From: an uncultured Clostridia bacterium
GTDB taxonomy: Bacteria; Bacillota; Clostridia; Oscillospirales; Ruminococcaceae
NCBI GenBank assembly: GCA_938014915.1
Contig: CALLQQ010000128.1
Span: 1-35,385, forward strand
DNA length: 35,385 bases
Direction of reading: 5' to 3'
Within the stretch, counting starts at the first letter, position 1. The number at the start of each line of letters is the position of its first letter. This document shows positions 6,699 through 16,013 of the stretch, one piece after another. A program made the translations under genes and the position numbers. The notes under the pieces are model-generated. The model ran no database searches, was not told where the DNA came from, and worked only from the letters and a program-made list of their open reading frames with translations.

Positions 6699-9533
6699 CT
6701 ATGACTTATTCCCATTCAACACTCGTGATAAATACTGCCCCGTATATGACTTCTTATTCTTTGCAACTTGCTCGGGAGTACCCTTCGCTACTAGGTAACC
6801 GCCCTGATCTCCGCCCTCGGGACCAAGATCAAGTATATAATCGGCAGTTTTTATCACATCTAAATTATGCTCAATTACAACGATAGTATTCCCGCCATCA
6901 ACAAGTTTTTCCAAGACTTCGATTAACTTATGCACATGGCCTCTATGGAGTCCCCGCGTCGGCTCATCAAGAATGTAAATCGTCTTACCAGTTGAGCGTT
7001 TTGACAATTCCGTGGCAAGTTTAACTCGCTGTGCCTCACCGCCCGATAACGTTGTTGCCGATTGCCCCACCTTGATATATCCTAATCCTACATCGAATAA
7101 TGTTTGGAGTTTCCTCGCTATTCTAGGTATGCTAGAGAAAAATTCAAGTGCTTCTTCAACCGTCATTTCAAGCACATCATGGATACTCTTGCCCTTATAT
7201 TTTATTTCAAGTGTTTCACGGTTATATCTTTTACCTTTGCACACTTCGCATGGTACAAATATGTCGGGGAGGAAGTGCATCTCTATTTTTAGAATTCCAT
7301 CACCTTCGCAAGCTTCACACCGCCCGCCCTTAACGTTGAATGAGAATCTGCCCGGCGCATATCCTTTCATCTTTGCATCACTAGTCTGCGAATAAAGATC
7401 ACGTATATCGGTGAATACCCCCGTATATGTCGCCGGATTTGAACGTGGTGTTCTACCAATTGGCGATTGATCAATGTCGATTACTTTATCAAGATAGCTT
7501 ATCCCCGTGATAGATGCACTCTCGCCAGGGCGAACATTCGAACGGGAAAGCTTCGCCGAAAGGGTCTTGTAAAGAACTTCATTAACAAGTGAGCTTTTTC
7601 CCGATCCCGATACGCCAGTAACGCAAGTGAATGTGCCAAGCGGAATGTCAATGTTCACATTTTTAAGGTTATTCGCCGCCGCCCCTTTAATTTTAAGGAA
7701 TTTGCCATTACCTTTCCTGCGATTTTCAGGAATGGGAATTACCTTTTTGCCGCTGAGGTATTGCCCCGTAATAGAATCTTTGCAAGCCTTAATCTCATCG
7801 ATGTCGCCTGCACATACGATTTCCCCACCGTGGACACCTGCGCCAGGTCCAATATCAACGATGTGGTCGGCGGCATACATTGTTTCTTCATCATGTTCCA
7901 CCACGATTAATGTGTTCCCCAAATCACGCAGCCTTTTCAATGTTGCGATTAGCTTATCATTATCCCGCTGATGCAGTCCAATACTCGGCTCGTCTAGGAT
8001 ATATAACACTCCCATTAATGATGAGCCGATCTGTGTCGCTAGGCGGATTCGCTGACTCTCCCCACCTGATAAAGTACCTGCTGAACGTGCAAGATTAAGA
8101 TAGCTTAGCCCAACACTATTAAGGAATCCTAGCCTCTCCCTAATTTCTTTAATAATCCTATCACCTATCATAGCATCCCTCTTTGATAGCTTGATGTCGG
8201 ATAGGAATTCAAGCGCATCTGCAACGGATTGGTCTGTAAATTCGCTGATATTCATATCAGCGACGGTAACAGCAAGCGATTCTTTCTTCAGTCTTTTCCC
8301 ATTACAATCACCGCAGGTAACTTCGCCCATATATGCTGAAATATCATTCCTCGACCAGTTACTTTGTGTTTCGTTATACCTACGCTCCAGGTTATTTATT
8401 ATCCCCTCAAATTCGGTCATATAACTACCCGTGCCATATTCATTTATGCGTTCAACTTTAATTTTTTTACCCTTCGTACCGTAAAGAATTACATCTAGAG
8501 CTTCTTTCGGCAATTCCTTAACCGGTACTCTTAAAGAGAATTTATAATGTTTAGCTAGGGCATTGAAATACATTTGAGCTATTGAACCATCTACATAGCT
8601 CCATCCGCTGCCCTTAATGGCGCCCTCTGCAATTGTGAGGTTCTTATTCGGTATCACTAAATCTGGATCAATTCTCATAAACATACCTAGTCCCGTGCAA
8701 GTTGGGCAAGCACCGAATGGATTGTTGAATGAGAACATTCTCGGTACAAGTTCTTCCATGCTCACGCCGTGTTCGGGGCAGGCATAATTCTGCGAAAAGT
8801 GCAATTCCTCCCCATCGATAACATCTACATATATTAGCCCGCCGGAAATGCCGCTCGCCGTTTCTATCGAATCGGCAAGCCTAGATTTTATACCATCTTT
8901 TATTACAAGCCTGTCGATAACGATTTCAATGGAATGTTTCTTATTCTTATCAAGGTCAATTTCCTCCGATAGATCATATATACTGCCATTAACTCGCACA
9001 CGAACATATCCTTGCTTCCTAATATTATCTAGCTCCCTGATATGCTGCCCTTTCCTCCCTCTCACTATCGGCGCTAGAATTTGCATTCTTGTCCCGTCGG
9101 GGAGTTCCATAACTTGATCTACAATCTGATCAACTGTCTGTTGCTTAATCTCTATACCGCACACTGGGCAATGCGGCACACCGATCCGTGCATATAATAA
9201 TCTTAAATAGTCATAAATCTCCGTCACTGTTCCAACAGTAGAACGTGGATTTCGTGACGTTGTCTTTTGGTCGATAGATATTGCAGGCGAAAGACCATCT
9301 ATACTATCAACATCGGGCTTCTCCATCTGTCCTAGGAATTGCCTAGCGTAACTCGATAAACTCTCAATATAACGGCGCTGTCCGTCCGCATATATCGTAT
9401 CGAATGCAAGCGAAGATTTACCCGATCCCGATAGACCTGTCATTACAATGAATTTATCTCTTGGCAAATCTATATCGACATTCTTTAGGTTGTTCTCCCT
9501 TGCTCCTCTTATTGTTATTTTATCTCTGTTCAT
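6699..9533 (-). CDS. uvrA: Excinuclease ABC subunit A
   Basis: This is a 944-residue tandem ABC ATPase for nucleotide excision repair, the damage-recognition subunit that loads UvrB. Visible features: first Walker A GLSGSGKSSLAF, insertion domain with CPVCG and other zinc-ligand cysteines, first ABC signature LSGGESQRIRLATQ with ILDEPSIGLH, second Walker A GVSGSGKSSL, the zinc module CEACEGDG…CEVCKGKR, and the second signature LSGGEAQRVKLATEL with ILDEPTRGLH. I place the start at ATG 9533, because GAGGAG lies 4 bp upstream of it. An in-frame ATG at 9545 lacks a ribosome site and would consume that Shine-Dalgarno. It follows uvrB by 22 bp and is the last gene of the repair unit. Confidence 0.96.
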   Translation of the reverse strand: MNRDKITIRGARENNLKNVDIDLPRDKFIVMTGLSGSGKSSLAFDTIYADGQRRYIESLSSYARQFLGQMEKPDVDSIDGLSPAISIDQKTTSRNPRSTVGTVTEIYDYLRLLYARIGVPHCPVCGIEIKQQTVDQIVDQVMELPDGTRMQILAPIVRGRKGQHIRELDNIRKQGYVRVRVNGSIYDLSEEIDLDKNKKHSIEIVIDRLVIKDGIKSRLADSIETASGISGGLIYVDVIDGEELHFSQNYACPEHGVSMEELVPRMFSFNNPFGACPTCTGLGMFMRIDPDLVIPNKNLTIAEGAIKGSGWSYVDGSIAQMYFNALAKHYKFSLRVPVKELPKEALDVILYGTKGKKIKVERINEYGTGSYMTEFEGIINNLERRYNETQSNWSRNDISAYMGEVTCGDCNGKRLKKESLAVTVADMNISEFTDQSVADALEFLSDIKLSKRDAMIGDRIIKEIRERLGFLNSVGLSYLNLARSAGTLSGGESQRIRLATQIGSSLMGVLYILDEPSIGLHQRDNDKLIATLKRLRDLGNTLIVVEHDEETMYAADHIVDIGPGAGVHGGEIVCAGDIDEIKACKDSITGQYLSGKKVIPIPENRRKGNGKFLKIKGAAANNLKNVNIDIPLGTFTCVTGVSGSGKSSLVNEVLYKTLSAKLSRSNVRPGESASITGISYLDKVIDIDQSPIGRTPRSNPATYTGVFTDIRDLYSQTSDAKMKGYAPGRFSFNVKGGRCEACEGDGILKIEMHFLPDIFVPCEVCKGKRYNRETLEIKYKGKSIHDVLEMTVEEALEFFSSIPRIARKLQTLFDVGLGYIKVGQSATTLSGGEAQRVKLATELSKRSTGKTIYILDEPTRGLHRGHVHKLIEVLEKLVDGGNTIVVIEHNLDVIKTADYILDLGPEGGDQGGYLVAKGTPEQVAKNKKSYTGQYLSRVLNGNKS

Positions 9534-9555
9534 GTTTCTCCTCATCTTTTATTTC

Positions 9556-11526
9556 TTATTTTACACCTTTTATTTCGTTAATTTTATCTCTTAGGTATGC
9601 CGCATGCTCGAATTCAAGGAGCTGTGCAGCGTTCTTCATTTCGTTAGTCAACTTCCTAATAAGTTCATTTCTTTCTTTATCGCTCAGGCGTTTTTCCGCC
9701 ATAGTCGGTAACATATCTACCTTTTCCTTAGCTGAAATTTCTATAACATCGCGCACATCTTTCTTTATCGTTTTAGGAATAATATTATGTTCCTTATTAT
9801 GCGCTATTTGTATCTTTCGGCGGCGCTCTGTTTCTTTAAGCGCCCTCTCCATTGAGCCTGTGACGCTATCGGCATACATAATTACCTTGCCGTCGGCATT
9901 CCTTGCCGCTCGCCCAATCGTCTGAATTAAGGATGTTTCACTCCTGAGGAATCCCTCTTTATCGGCATCAAGTATTGCAACAAGTGATACTTCTGGCAAG
10001 TCCAGCCCCTCACGCAGCAGGTTGATTCCGACAAGAACATCGAATTCGCCTAAACGCAAATCACGGATTATCTCCATTCGCTCGATAGTGTCAATTCCAT
10101 GATGCATATACCGCACCTTGACATCCATACCCTCAAGATATTCAGTTAAGTCCTCCGCCATCTTTTTAGTCAAGGTTGTGACGAGGACACGTTCCTCCCT
10201 CGCTGTTCGCTCATTAATCTCAAATAGCAAATCTTCGATCTGCCCCTCGACAGGCTTAACTATTATTTCAGGATCGACTAGACCCGTCGGGCGAATTACC
10301 TGCTCGACAATTTGCCCACTATTCTCCCGTTCAATCGGGCCCGGTGTCGCACTGACGAATATAGCTTGATTAATCCGTGAGTAGAATTCATCGAAATTTA
10401 GTGGTCTATTATCGAATGCCGATGGTAGTCTGAATCCATAATCGACAAGAGTTTTCTTCCTTGCATAGTCGCCGCCATACATTCCCCTAACCTGAGGCAG
10501 GCTAACATGGGATTCATCGGCAACAAGCAGGAAATCATCGGGGAAGTGATCAAGCAAAGTGTACGGCGTGCTGCCTGCCGGTCTGCGTGATAGCACACGT
10601 GAATAGTTCTCAATTCCCTTGCAAAATCCTATTTCCTGCAACATTTCAATATCGTACATTGTGCGCTGTGTTATTCTCTGCGCCTCAAGCAACATATCGT
10701 TTTCTTTGAAGAATTCCACTCGCTGGGTTAATTCTTCTTCAATTTCCTCAATCGCCTCACGCATTTTGTCCTTTTCTACAATGTAATGCGATGCCGGGAA
10801 AATGGCCGCATGGGCAAGTGTCGCTATAACTTCACCCGTCATAGCATTGAATTCGCTAATGCGCTCAATCTCATCACCGAAAAATTCCACACGTATTGCA
10901 TTTTCATTCGACGCCGCTGGGAAAATCTCCACCACATCGCCACGTACACGGAATTTATTACGTGTGAAGCTAATATCGTTGCGCTCATACTGTATTTCTA
11001 CAAGTTTTGCTAGAACTTCATCCCTGCCTTTTTCCATGCCTTGGCGGATTGATAGCACCATGTTCCGATAATCGATCGGACTTCCCAAAGAATAGATGCA
11101 CGATACACTAGCGACAATAATAACATCACGCCGCTCCGACAAAGCAGATGTTGCCGAATGTCGTAATTTATCAATTTCATCGTTTATCGAACTATCTTTC
11201 TCAATATAGCTATCGGTGCTTGGTATATATGCCTCCGGTTGATAGTAATCATAATAGCTAACAAAGTACTCGACTGCATTGTCGGGGAAGAATTCACGGA
11301 ATTCACTGCATAGCTGTGCCGCAAGCGTCTTATTATGCGCAAGTACAAGTGTTGGGCGATTAACCTTTTCTATAACATTCGCTATTGTATATGTCTTACC
11401 CGAACCCGTAACACCTAGTAATGTCTGTTCACGATACCCTTTATTTATCCCTTCAACTAACTTCTCTATCGCCTGAGGCTGATCGCCCATCGGCTTAAAC
11501 TTTGATTTTAGACGGAACCTGTCCAT
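9556..11526 (-). CDS. uvrB: Excinuclease ABC subunit B
   Basis: This is a 656-residue DNA helicase-like subunit that verifies damage and recruits UvrC. It shows the N-terminal GDQPQAI, Walker A GVTGSGKT (38–45), the beta-hairpin region YYDYYQPEAYIP that clamps DNA, DESH (helicase motif II), helicase motifs V and VI (GINLLREGLDLPEVSLV, QTIGRAARN), and a C-terminal UVR domain (last 40 residues, LLEFEHAAYLRDKI) for UvrC contact. ATG 11526 follows AAGGAG. It lies 27 bp after the Nudix gene and 22 bp before uvrA. No uvrC is present in the window, although in many Clostridia uvrC lies near uvrAB or hprK. Confidence 0.97.
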   Translation of the reverse strand: MDRFRLKSKFKPMGDQPQAIEKLVEGINKGYREQTLLGVTGSGKTYTIANVIEKVNRPTLVLAHNKTLAAQLCSEFREFFPDNAVEYFVSYYDYYQPEAYIPSTDSYIEKDSSINDEIDKLRHSATSALSERRDVIIVASVSCIYSLGSPIDYRNMVLSIRQGMEKGRDEVLAKLVEIQYERNDISFTRNKFRVRGDVVEIFPAASNENAIRVEFFGDEIERISEFNAMTGEVIATLAHAAIFPASHYIVEKDKMREAIEEIEEELTQRVEFFKENDMLLEAQRITQRTMYDIEMLQEIGFCKGIENYSRVLSRRPAGSTPYTLLDHFPDDFLLVADESHVSLPQVRGMYGGDYARKKTLVDYGFRLPSAFDNRPLNFDEFYSRINQAIFVSATPGPIERENSGQIVEQVIRPTGLVDPEIIVKPVEGQIEDLLFEINERTAREERVLVTTLTKKMAEDLTEYLEGMDVKVRYMHHGIDTIERMEIIRDLRLGEFDVLVGINLLREGLDLPEVSLVAILDADKEGFLRSETSLIQTIGRAARNADGKVIMYADSVTGSMERALKETERRRKIQIAHNKEHNIIPKTIKKDVRDVIEISAKEKVDMLPTMAEKRLSDKERNELIRKLTNEMKNAAQLLEFEHAAYLRDKINEIKGVK

Positions 11527-11553
11527 ATTATCTCCTTACCTTTTTGCCTAATT

Positions 11554-11985
11554 CTAATCTATCTCAATCCTATCGAATACATTGTTCGATATCATATCTT
11601 CTAAAATTGTTCTGTATAACTTCTCCCCTATCTGCTCCCTATTTGCCCATAGATAATCACTATGTTCAAAAGATAGTTTTACTTTGTCCGTTTTGCTCGT
11701 GCATAGATATGTTATAACGACGACTTGTCGGCTCTCACTCGTGAGGAATGTTGAAGCATAGAGAACTTCCCCCACTTTAATTTGCAGACCCGTTTCTTCC
11801 ATTACTTCACGCTCTAAACATTCATGAAGTTCTTCGCCGAAGTTGATTCTCCCGCCGGGGAATTCCCATGTTCCTGCGCCGAAATCGTCATAATCACTTC
11901 TCTTAATGATGAGTATTCTGCCCTCAAATACAATTACCGCCTTGAGCGCTACAATAATCTTGCCCGATTTGCTTTCACCAATCAT
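11554..11985 (-). CDS. Nudix hydrolase, MutT/8-oxo-dGTPase-like
   Basis: This is a small cytosolic pyrophosphohydrolase of 143 residues. The Nudix box is complete (G-x5-E-x7-REVMEETGL within the segment after WEFPGG). WEFPGG preceding the box and the short length fit MutT-like nucleotide-pool sanitisers, but the substrate cannot be read reliably from the box alone. I choose ATG 11985 because GGAGG sits 8 bp upstream. Upstream in-frame GTG 12003 and ATG 12000 have no ribosome site. With this start it overlaps the end of radC by 11 bp, implying translational coupling. Its place between radC and uvrB supports a role in DNA maintenance. Confidence 0.85.
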   Translation of the reverse strand: MIGESKSGKIIVALKAVIVFEGRILIIKRSDYDDFGAGTWEFPGGRINFGEELHECLEREVMEETGLQIKVGEVLYASTFLTSESRQVVVITYLCTSKTDKVKLSFEHSDYLWANREQIGEKLYRTILEDMISNNVFDRIEID

Positions 11986-12655
11986 GGAAGTATCCTCCAT
12001 CACGCATTGAGCTTGTGCGATTCTTCCCTACTATGATATGATCAAGTAGTTTAATATTCACTGCCTTTAAAGTATTATTTATATGCCTTGTCACAACAAT
12101 ATCCTGCTCCGATGGCATCTCGTCACCATTAGGATGATTATGCGATAGAATTATTAAGTCGCTATTATTCCTAAATGCCGTTTCTACAATCTTCCTAGCG
12201 CTAATTTCCACCCTGCTCACTCCGCCCTCGGATAAAACATCGTTGGAAATGACCCGCAGCCGATCGTCAAGGCATATCACCCTAACCTCCTCCGATAGTG
12301 TTCCTATAAAACATGAAGTTAGGTATCCGCACATCTTCTTAGATGAATCAAGCGGCTCAGTGCCGAAATCGTCAATGGCATAAACTTTTATCAATTGTGG
12401 TATCAAATTTATAAGAATGGCGGCATTCTCGCCGATGCCCTTAACTTTAACTAATTCCTCAATTGGCGCTTTAAATACTCCTGAAATTGTGCCGAATCGC
12501 TTTATCAATTCATGTGCAATTTTATTGGTGTCCACCCGTGGCAGCGCATAGAAAAGTAGTAGTTCAAGCACATTGTGATGTTCAAAATTCTCGATTCCCT
12601 CTTTCAAATAGCGCTGTTTTAAGCGCTGCCTGTGCCCCGAATTTACATTCTTCAC
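11975..12655 (-). CDS. radC: RadC/JAB-domain protein
   Basis: This is a RadC family protein with an N-terminal helix-hairpin-helix-like part (LVKVKGIGENAAILINLIPQ) and a C-terminal JAMM metalloprotease-like domain. The metal motif is intact: SHNHPNG with the downstream PSEQD (H-x-H-x7-S-x2-D). The family was once tied to repair, but its real role is unsettled. An in-frame ATG exists at 12685, but it overlaps a TATAAT box that looks like the -10 of this transcription unit. I therefore prefer GTG 12655, preceded by GGTGGTGGGG, giving 226 residues beginning VKNVNSGHRQR, where family similarity begins. It is the first gene of radC–nudix–uvrB–uvrA. Confidence 0.88.
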   Translation of the reverse strand: MKNVNSGHRQRLKQRYLKEGIENFEHHNVLELLLFYALPRVDTNKIAHELIKRFGTISGVFKAPIEELVKVKGIGENAAILINLIPQLIKVYAIDDFGTEPLDSSKKMCGYLTSCFIGTLSEEVRVICLDDRLRVISNDVLSEGGVSRVEISARKIVETAFRNNSDLIILSHNHPNGDEMPSEQDIVVTRHINNTLKAVNIKLLDHIIVGKNRTSSMRDGGYFHDW

Positions 12656-12683
12656 TAAACCCCACCACCATTCCTTTTCTACC

Positions 12684-12692
12684 ATTATACCA
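12684..12692 (-). promoter_or_regulatory. Extended -10 promoter for radC–nudix–uvrB–uvrA
   Basis: Minus-strand TGGTATAAT gives a perfect TATAAT (12684–12689) with the TG element. I see no convincing -35 at 16–18 bp. Transcription would begin near 12677, downstream of the ATG at 12685, which argues for the GTG 12655 start of radC. Confidence 0.5.
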
Positions 12693-12782
12693 TAATATAT
12701 AAATACAAACTATATAACAATTGTATACTATCATTATAATACATTTTACGGCATTTGAAAAGGTGCAATTTGAACAGAAATA

Positions 12783-12791
12783 TGCTATACT
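12783..12791 (+). promoter_or_regulatory. Possible extended -10 promoter for the pseudouridine synthase
   Basis: TGCTATACT has the TG element one base before TATACT (12786–12791). No good -35 lies 16–18 bp upstream. The predicted start near 12798 leaves about 37 nt before the ATG at 12835. It lies in the 149-bp divergent gap shared with radC. Confidence 0.35.
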
Positions 12792-12834
12792 TGCTTGTAA
12801 CATAGATATTATTGTGAGTTAAAAGGAGATTCGA

Positions 12835-13794
12835 ATGAGGGCATTCACCATAACTGAAAATGACGCTGGGCAACGGGTAGATAAATTTCTATTAAAAGCG
12901 GTAAAAAAACTGCCAAAAAGCCTGATGTATAAATATATCCGCACCAAGAGGATTAAGCTTAATCGTGGTAGATGTAGAGTAAATACAATACTTAAAGAGG
13001 GGGATTTGCTCGAATTATATATAAATGACGAATTCTTCGATAATGATATAAATAGGGATTTCCTCCGTGCGGCGAAATCGCTCGATATTATCTATGAAGA
13101 TGATAATATCCTACTGGTAAATAAGCCGCCCGACATTGTCGTGCATGAAGATAATAAAAATACTGTCGATACTTTAATTAATCGGATTTTGCTTTATTTA
13201 TACGAAAAGAAGGAATTCGACCCTGTGAAGGAAAATTCCTTTACACCTGCATTGTGCAATCGCATAGACAGGAATACGGGCGGAATTGTTATTGCCGCTA
13301 AAAATGCCAATACGCTCCGCACGATGAACGAATTAATTAAGAACCGTCTTGTTGATAGGAAGTATCTTTGCCTAGTTAAGGGGCGACTACCCAATCAGTC
13401 GGATGAAATTACTGCCTATCATGAAGTGATGAGGGATAAGAATATTGTTAAGATAACGGATACGAAAACCGATAACAGCAAAATTATGATAACACGTTAC
13501 AATGTGCTTGATTATGCCGATGATATGAGCCTCATTGAGGCGGAACTCGTCACGGGGAGAAAGCACCAAATCCGCGCGCATTTTGCGCATATAGGTAGTC
13601 CGCTAATCGGGGATAGGAAGTATGGTGATGCTCTCGGTCATGGAATGGGCATTGATAAGCAATCACTTTATTCATATAAATTGGGATTTAGCTTGAACGG
13701 TAAGGGCGGACATCTTTCCTATCTTGATGGGAAGGTATTTGAGGTTGGGCAAATATGGTTTACTGAAAAATTCTATAAATATAAAAACAAATGA
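12835..13794 (+). CDS. RluC/RluD-family 23S rRNA pseudouridine synthase
   Basis: This is a 319-residue RNA-modifying enzyme that isomerises specific uridines of large-subunit rRNA. An N-terminal S4 RNA-binding domain (about 12–60, with KYIRTKRIKLN) precedes the catalytic domain. The catalytic aspartate is D145 in the motif NRIDRNTGG. This departs from the more common HRLDxxTSG but is often seen in clostridial RluC-like proteins. The C-terminal HQIRAHFAHIGSPLIGDRKYG block is typical. ATG 12835 follows AAAGGAG. The target position (RluC-like 955/2504/2580 versus RluD-like) cannot be assigned by eye. It is transcribed divergently from radC. Confidence 0.9.
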   Translation: MRAFTITENDAGQRVDKFLLKAVKKLPKSLMYKYIRTKRIKLNRGRCRVNTILKEGDLLELYINDEFFDNDINRDFLRAAKSLDIIYEDDNILLVNKPPDIVVHEDNKNTVDTLINRILLYLYEKKEFDPVKENSFTPALCNRIDRNTGGIVIAAKNANTLRTMNELIKNRLVDRKYLCLVKGRLPNQSDEITAYHEVMRDKNIVKITDTKTDNSKIMITRYNVLDYADDMSLIEAELVTGRKHQIRAHFAHIGSPLIGDRKYGDALGHGMGIDKQSLYSYKLGFSLNGKGGHLSYLDGKVFEVGQIWFTEKFYKYKNK

Positions 13795-13803
13795 TATAAT
13801 ATC

Positions 13804-13832
13804 TTGCGCTACAAATAATATGGTGTTAGAAT
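13804..13832 (+). promoter_or_regulatory. Possible promoter for apgM
   Basis: TTGCGC (13804–13809) and TAGAAT (13827–13832) are 17 bp apart. The -10 is good and the -35 weak. It lies in the 72-bp gap before the gene at 13867. Confidence 0.35.
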
Positions 13833-13866
13833 ATAGTTATACTCGACAAAGGAAAGGGAATGTTTT

Positions 13867-15078
13867 ATGAAATATATAGTTCTATTATGTGATGGTATGG
13901 CGGATTATCCCGTGCCGGAACTCGGTAATATGACACCGATGACTGCGGCATTCAAGCCGAATATGAACCGCCTCGCTTCGAAATCTACGGTAGGAGTTGT
14001 CAAGACTGTTGCTGACGGATTAAACCCGGGTAGTGATGTTGCTAATCTTTCCGTATTCGGATACGACCCTGCAATTTACTATTCAGGGCGTTCACCGCTG
14101 GAGGCTGGCAGCATTGGGATAGATATGAAAGATACCGATATTTCTTTTAGATGTAATCTCGTCACATTATCCGATGAAGAGAATTTTGCCGATAAGACAA
14201 TGATAGATTACTGCGCCGACGATATTTCAACCCAGGAGGCGGCTGAGCTAATCTCCTACTTAGCTGGGCACTTTAATAATGATGAATTTGCCCTTTACAC
14301 TGGAATAAGCTATCGTCATTTATTAATATGGGATATGGGAACAATGGATTTAGGTAAATTAACACCGCCGCACGATATCCTGGATTTAAATATTGGTGAA
14401 TATCTCCCGACGCATAAGAATGCGCAGCCATTACTAAAAATGATGGAGGAAAGTTATAATCTTCTAAAAAATCATCCTATAAACATTGCACGTATGGAAA
14501 AGGGGCTGCGCCCTGCTAACAGTTGCTGGTTCTGGGGAGAGGGCACGTATAAGGCACTAATGCCGTTCAGTGAGAAGTACGGACTGCGTGGCTCGGTAAT
14601 TTCTGCCGTCGATCTTATTAAAGGCATCGGCAAATTCGCAGGAATGAATGTAGTCGAAGTTAAAGGTGCAACAGGCTATATAGACACCAATTTTGAAGAA
14701 AAGGCAAATGCTGCAATTAATGAATTTGCAAGCGGTGCTGACTTTGTATATATTCATGTGGAAGCACCCGACGAATGTGGTCACCGTTATGAAATTGATA
14801 ATAAAGTGCGCTCACTTGAATATATAGATAAAAGGTTGCTGCATCCTCTAATTTGCGGCATGAATTCGCTCGGCGATTATCGCATTATGATATTGCCCGA
14901 CCATGCTACTCCACTGTCTTTAAGGACGCATACTAATGATGATGTGCCTTTCCTCATTTACGATAGCACAAAGGCAGATTCCGGTGTGGAAATCTTCGAT
15001 GAAGAACACGCACGTGCGACGGGATTGCGATTCGGGATCGGGCACGAACTGATGGACTTTTTCCTAGAAAGAAATTAG
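13867..15078 (+). CDS. apgM: Cofactor-independent phosphoglycerate mutase, archaeal type
   Basis: This is a 403-residue member of the ApgM branch of the alkaline phosphatase superfamily. The N-terminal LLCDGMADYP supplies a metal-binding aspartate. PGSDVANLSVFGYDP carries the likely phosphoserine nucleophile region. GRSPLEA, the metal-binding HVEAPDECGH and PDHATPLSLRTHTNDDVPF follow in the expected order. The enzyme interconverts 2- and 3-phosphoglycerate in glycolysis. Some bacterial members were proposed to act as homoserine kinases in threonine synthesis, so the role here is not certain. ATG 13867 follows GGAAAGGGAA. proC starts 30 bp downstream, probably in the same unit. Confidence 0.85.
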   Translation: MKYIVLLCDGMADYPVPELGNMTPMTAAFKPNMNRLASKSTVGVVKTVADGLNPGSDVANLSVFGYDPAIYYSGRSPLEAGSIGIDMKDTDISFRCNLVTLSDEENFADKTMIDYCADDISTQEAAELISYLAGHFNNDEFALYTGISYRHLLIWDMGTMDLGKLTPPHDILDLNIGEYLPTHKNAQPLLKMMEESYNLLKNHPINIARMEKGLRPANSCWFWGEGTYKALMPFSEKYGLRGSVISAVDLIKGIGKFAGMNVVEVKGATGYIDTNFEEKANAAINEFASGADFVYIHVEAPDECGHRYEIDNKVRSLEYIDKRLLHPLICGMNSLGDYRIMILPDHATPLSLRTHTNDDVPFLIYDSTKADSGVEIFDEEHARATGLRFGIGHELMDFFLERN

Positions 15079-15108
15079 CATTATGATTAAATTTTAAGGA
15101 GCATGGAT

Positions 15109-15909
15109 ATGAATAGAATTGGTTTCATTGGCGCTGGCAATATGGCGACCGCCATTATAAAAGGCATTGCGAATTCACAGCTGGGCAAAGATTCACAAAT
15201 CTTTGTTACTGATATTGATTCCAATAAGGGGAAGATGCTCGAAAAATACGATGCAACATTCCTACCAACATCGGCTGAAATCGCAAAAGAGTGCAAGTAT
15301 ATTTTCCTTACCGTGATACCGCAAGTGATGCCGACGGTGCTAGATGAAATTGCGCCGCATATAACAAGTGATACCGTACTAGTATCGAATGCGGCTGGCT
15401 TATCGGTAGAATATTTTAAATCACGCACTAATGAAAATGTGAAAGTTATTCTAGCAATGCCGAATACGCCCCTTTTAATCGGGCTCGGTGCGACGGCAAT
15501 TTCCTCTGCTGCACCAACTAGCGAAGATGAGCTATCTTTTATCCACGATATCTATTCTTCATGTGGAGAAGTCGCATTAATACCAGCGGATAAGATGAAG
15601 GAAGTCATTGCGATTAATGGCAGCAGCCCAGCTTTCATCTATTTGTTTGCAAAGGGCTTTATTGATTATGGGACTTCTCAAGGCATCGACGAAGAAAGTG
15701 TTAAGCGACTGTTTGCACAGTCTTTAATCGGCGCCGCTAAAATGATTACCGATTCAGGCCATGATGTCGATGACTTAATTAAGATGGTATCTTCACCCGG
15801 CGGGACAACGGTGGCAGGACTATCCGCACTGAATGACGGTGATTTGCTCGGTACCGTGAGTAATGCCTGCAATGCCTGCACTAATCGTGCATACGAATTA
15901 GGGAAGTAG
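15109..15909 (+). CDS. proC: Pyrroline-5-carboxylate reductase
   Basis: This enzyme makes proline by NAD(P)H-dependent reduction of 1-pyrroline-5-carboxylate. The N-terminal Rossmann motif is GFIGAGNMATAI. The central AMPNTPLLIGLGATAI and INGSSPAFIYLFAKGFID blocks and the C-terminal signature SSPGGTTVAGLSALNDG are intact. The length, 266 residues, is normal. ATG 15109 is preferred over the in-frame ATG 15103 because AAGGAG ends 7 bp before it and only 1 bp before the other. It follows apgM closely and has no visible promoter of its own. Confidence 0.94.
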   Translation: MNRIGFIGAGNMATAIIKGIANSQLGKDSQIFVTDIDSNKGKMLEKYDATFLPTSAEIAKECKYIFLTVIPQVMPTVLDEIAPHITSDTVLVSNAAGLSVEYFKSRTNENVKVILAMPNTPLLIGLGATAISSAAPTSEDELSFIHDIYSSCGEVALIPADKMKEVIAINGSSPAFIYLFAKGFIDYGTSQGIDEESVKRLFAQSLIGAAKMITDSGHDVDDLIKMVSSPGGTTVAGLSALNDGDLLGTVSNACNACTNRAYELGK

Positions 15910-16013
15910 TTTTTAGGATTTAGGCTTGTTCTTTTTATCAGTCATACCGCATATACCTTTATTAAGACTTAGGCAGTTGTGCCGCAAGCATTAAAGCAAA
16001 GGAACGGTATGTT

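Noticed and set aside
12582..12873. Short minus-strand frames around the radC/pseudouridine synthase gap
   Set aside because: They overlap the radC start or the pseudouridine synthase start and have no ribosome sites or family features.
15910..16013. SigE-like promoter before spoIIM
   Set aside because: CATA-like words are present, but not with a spacing I would defend.
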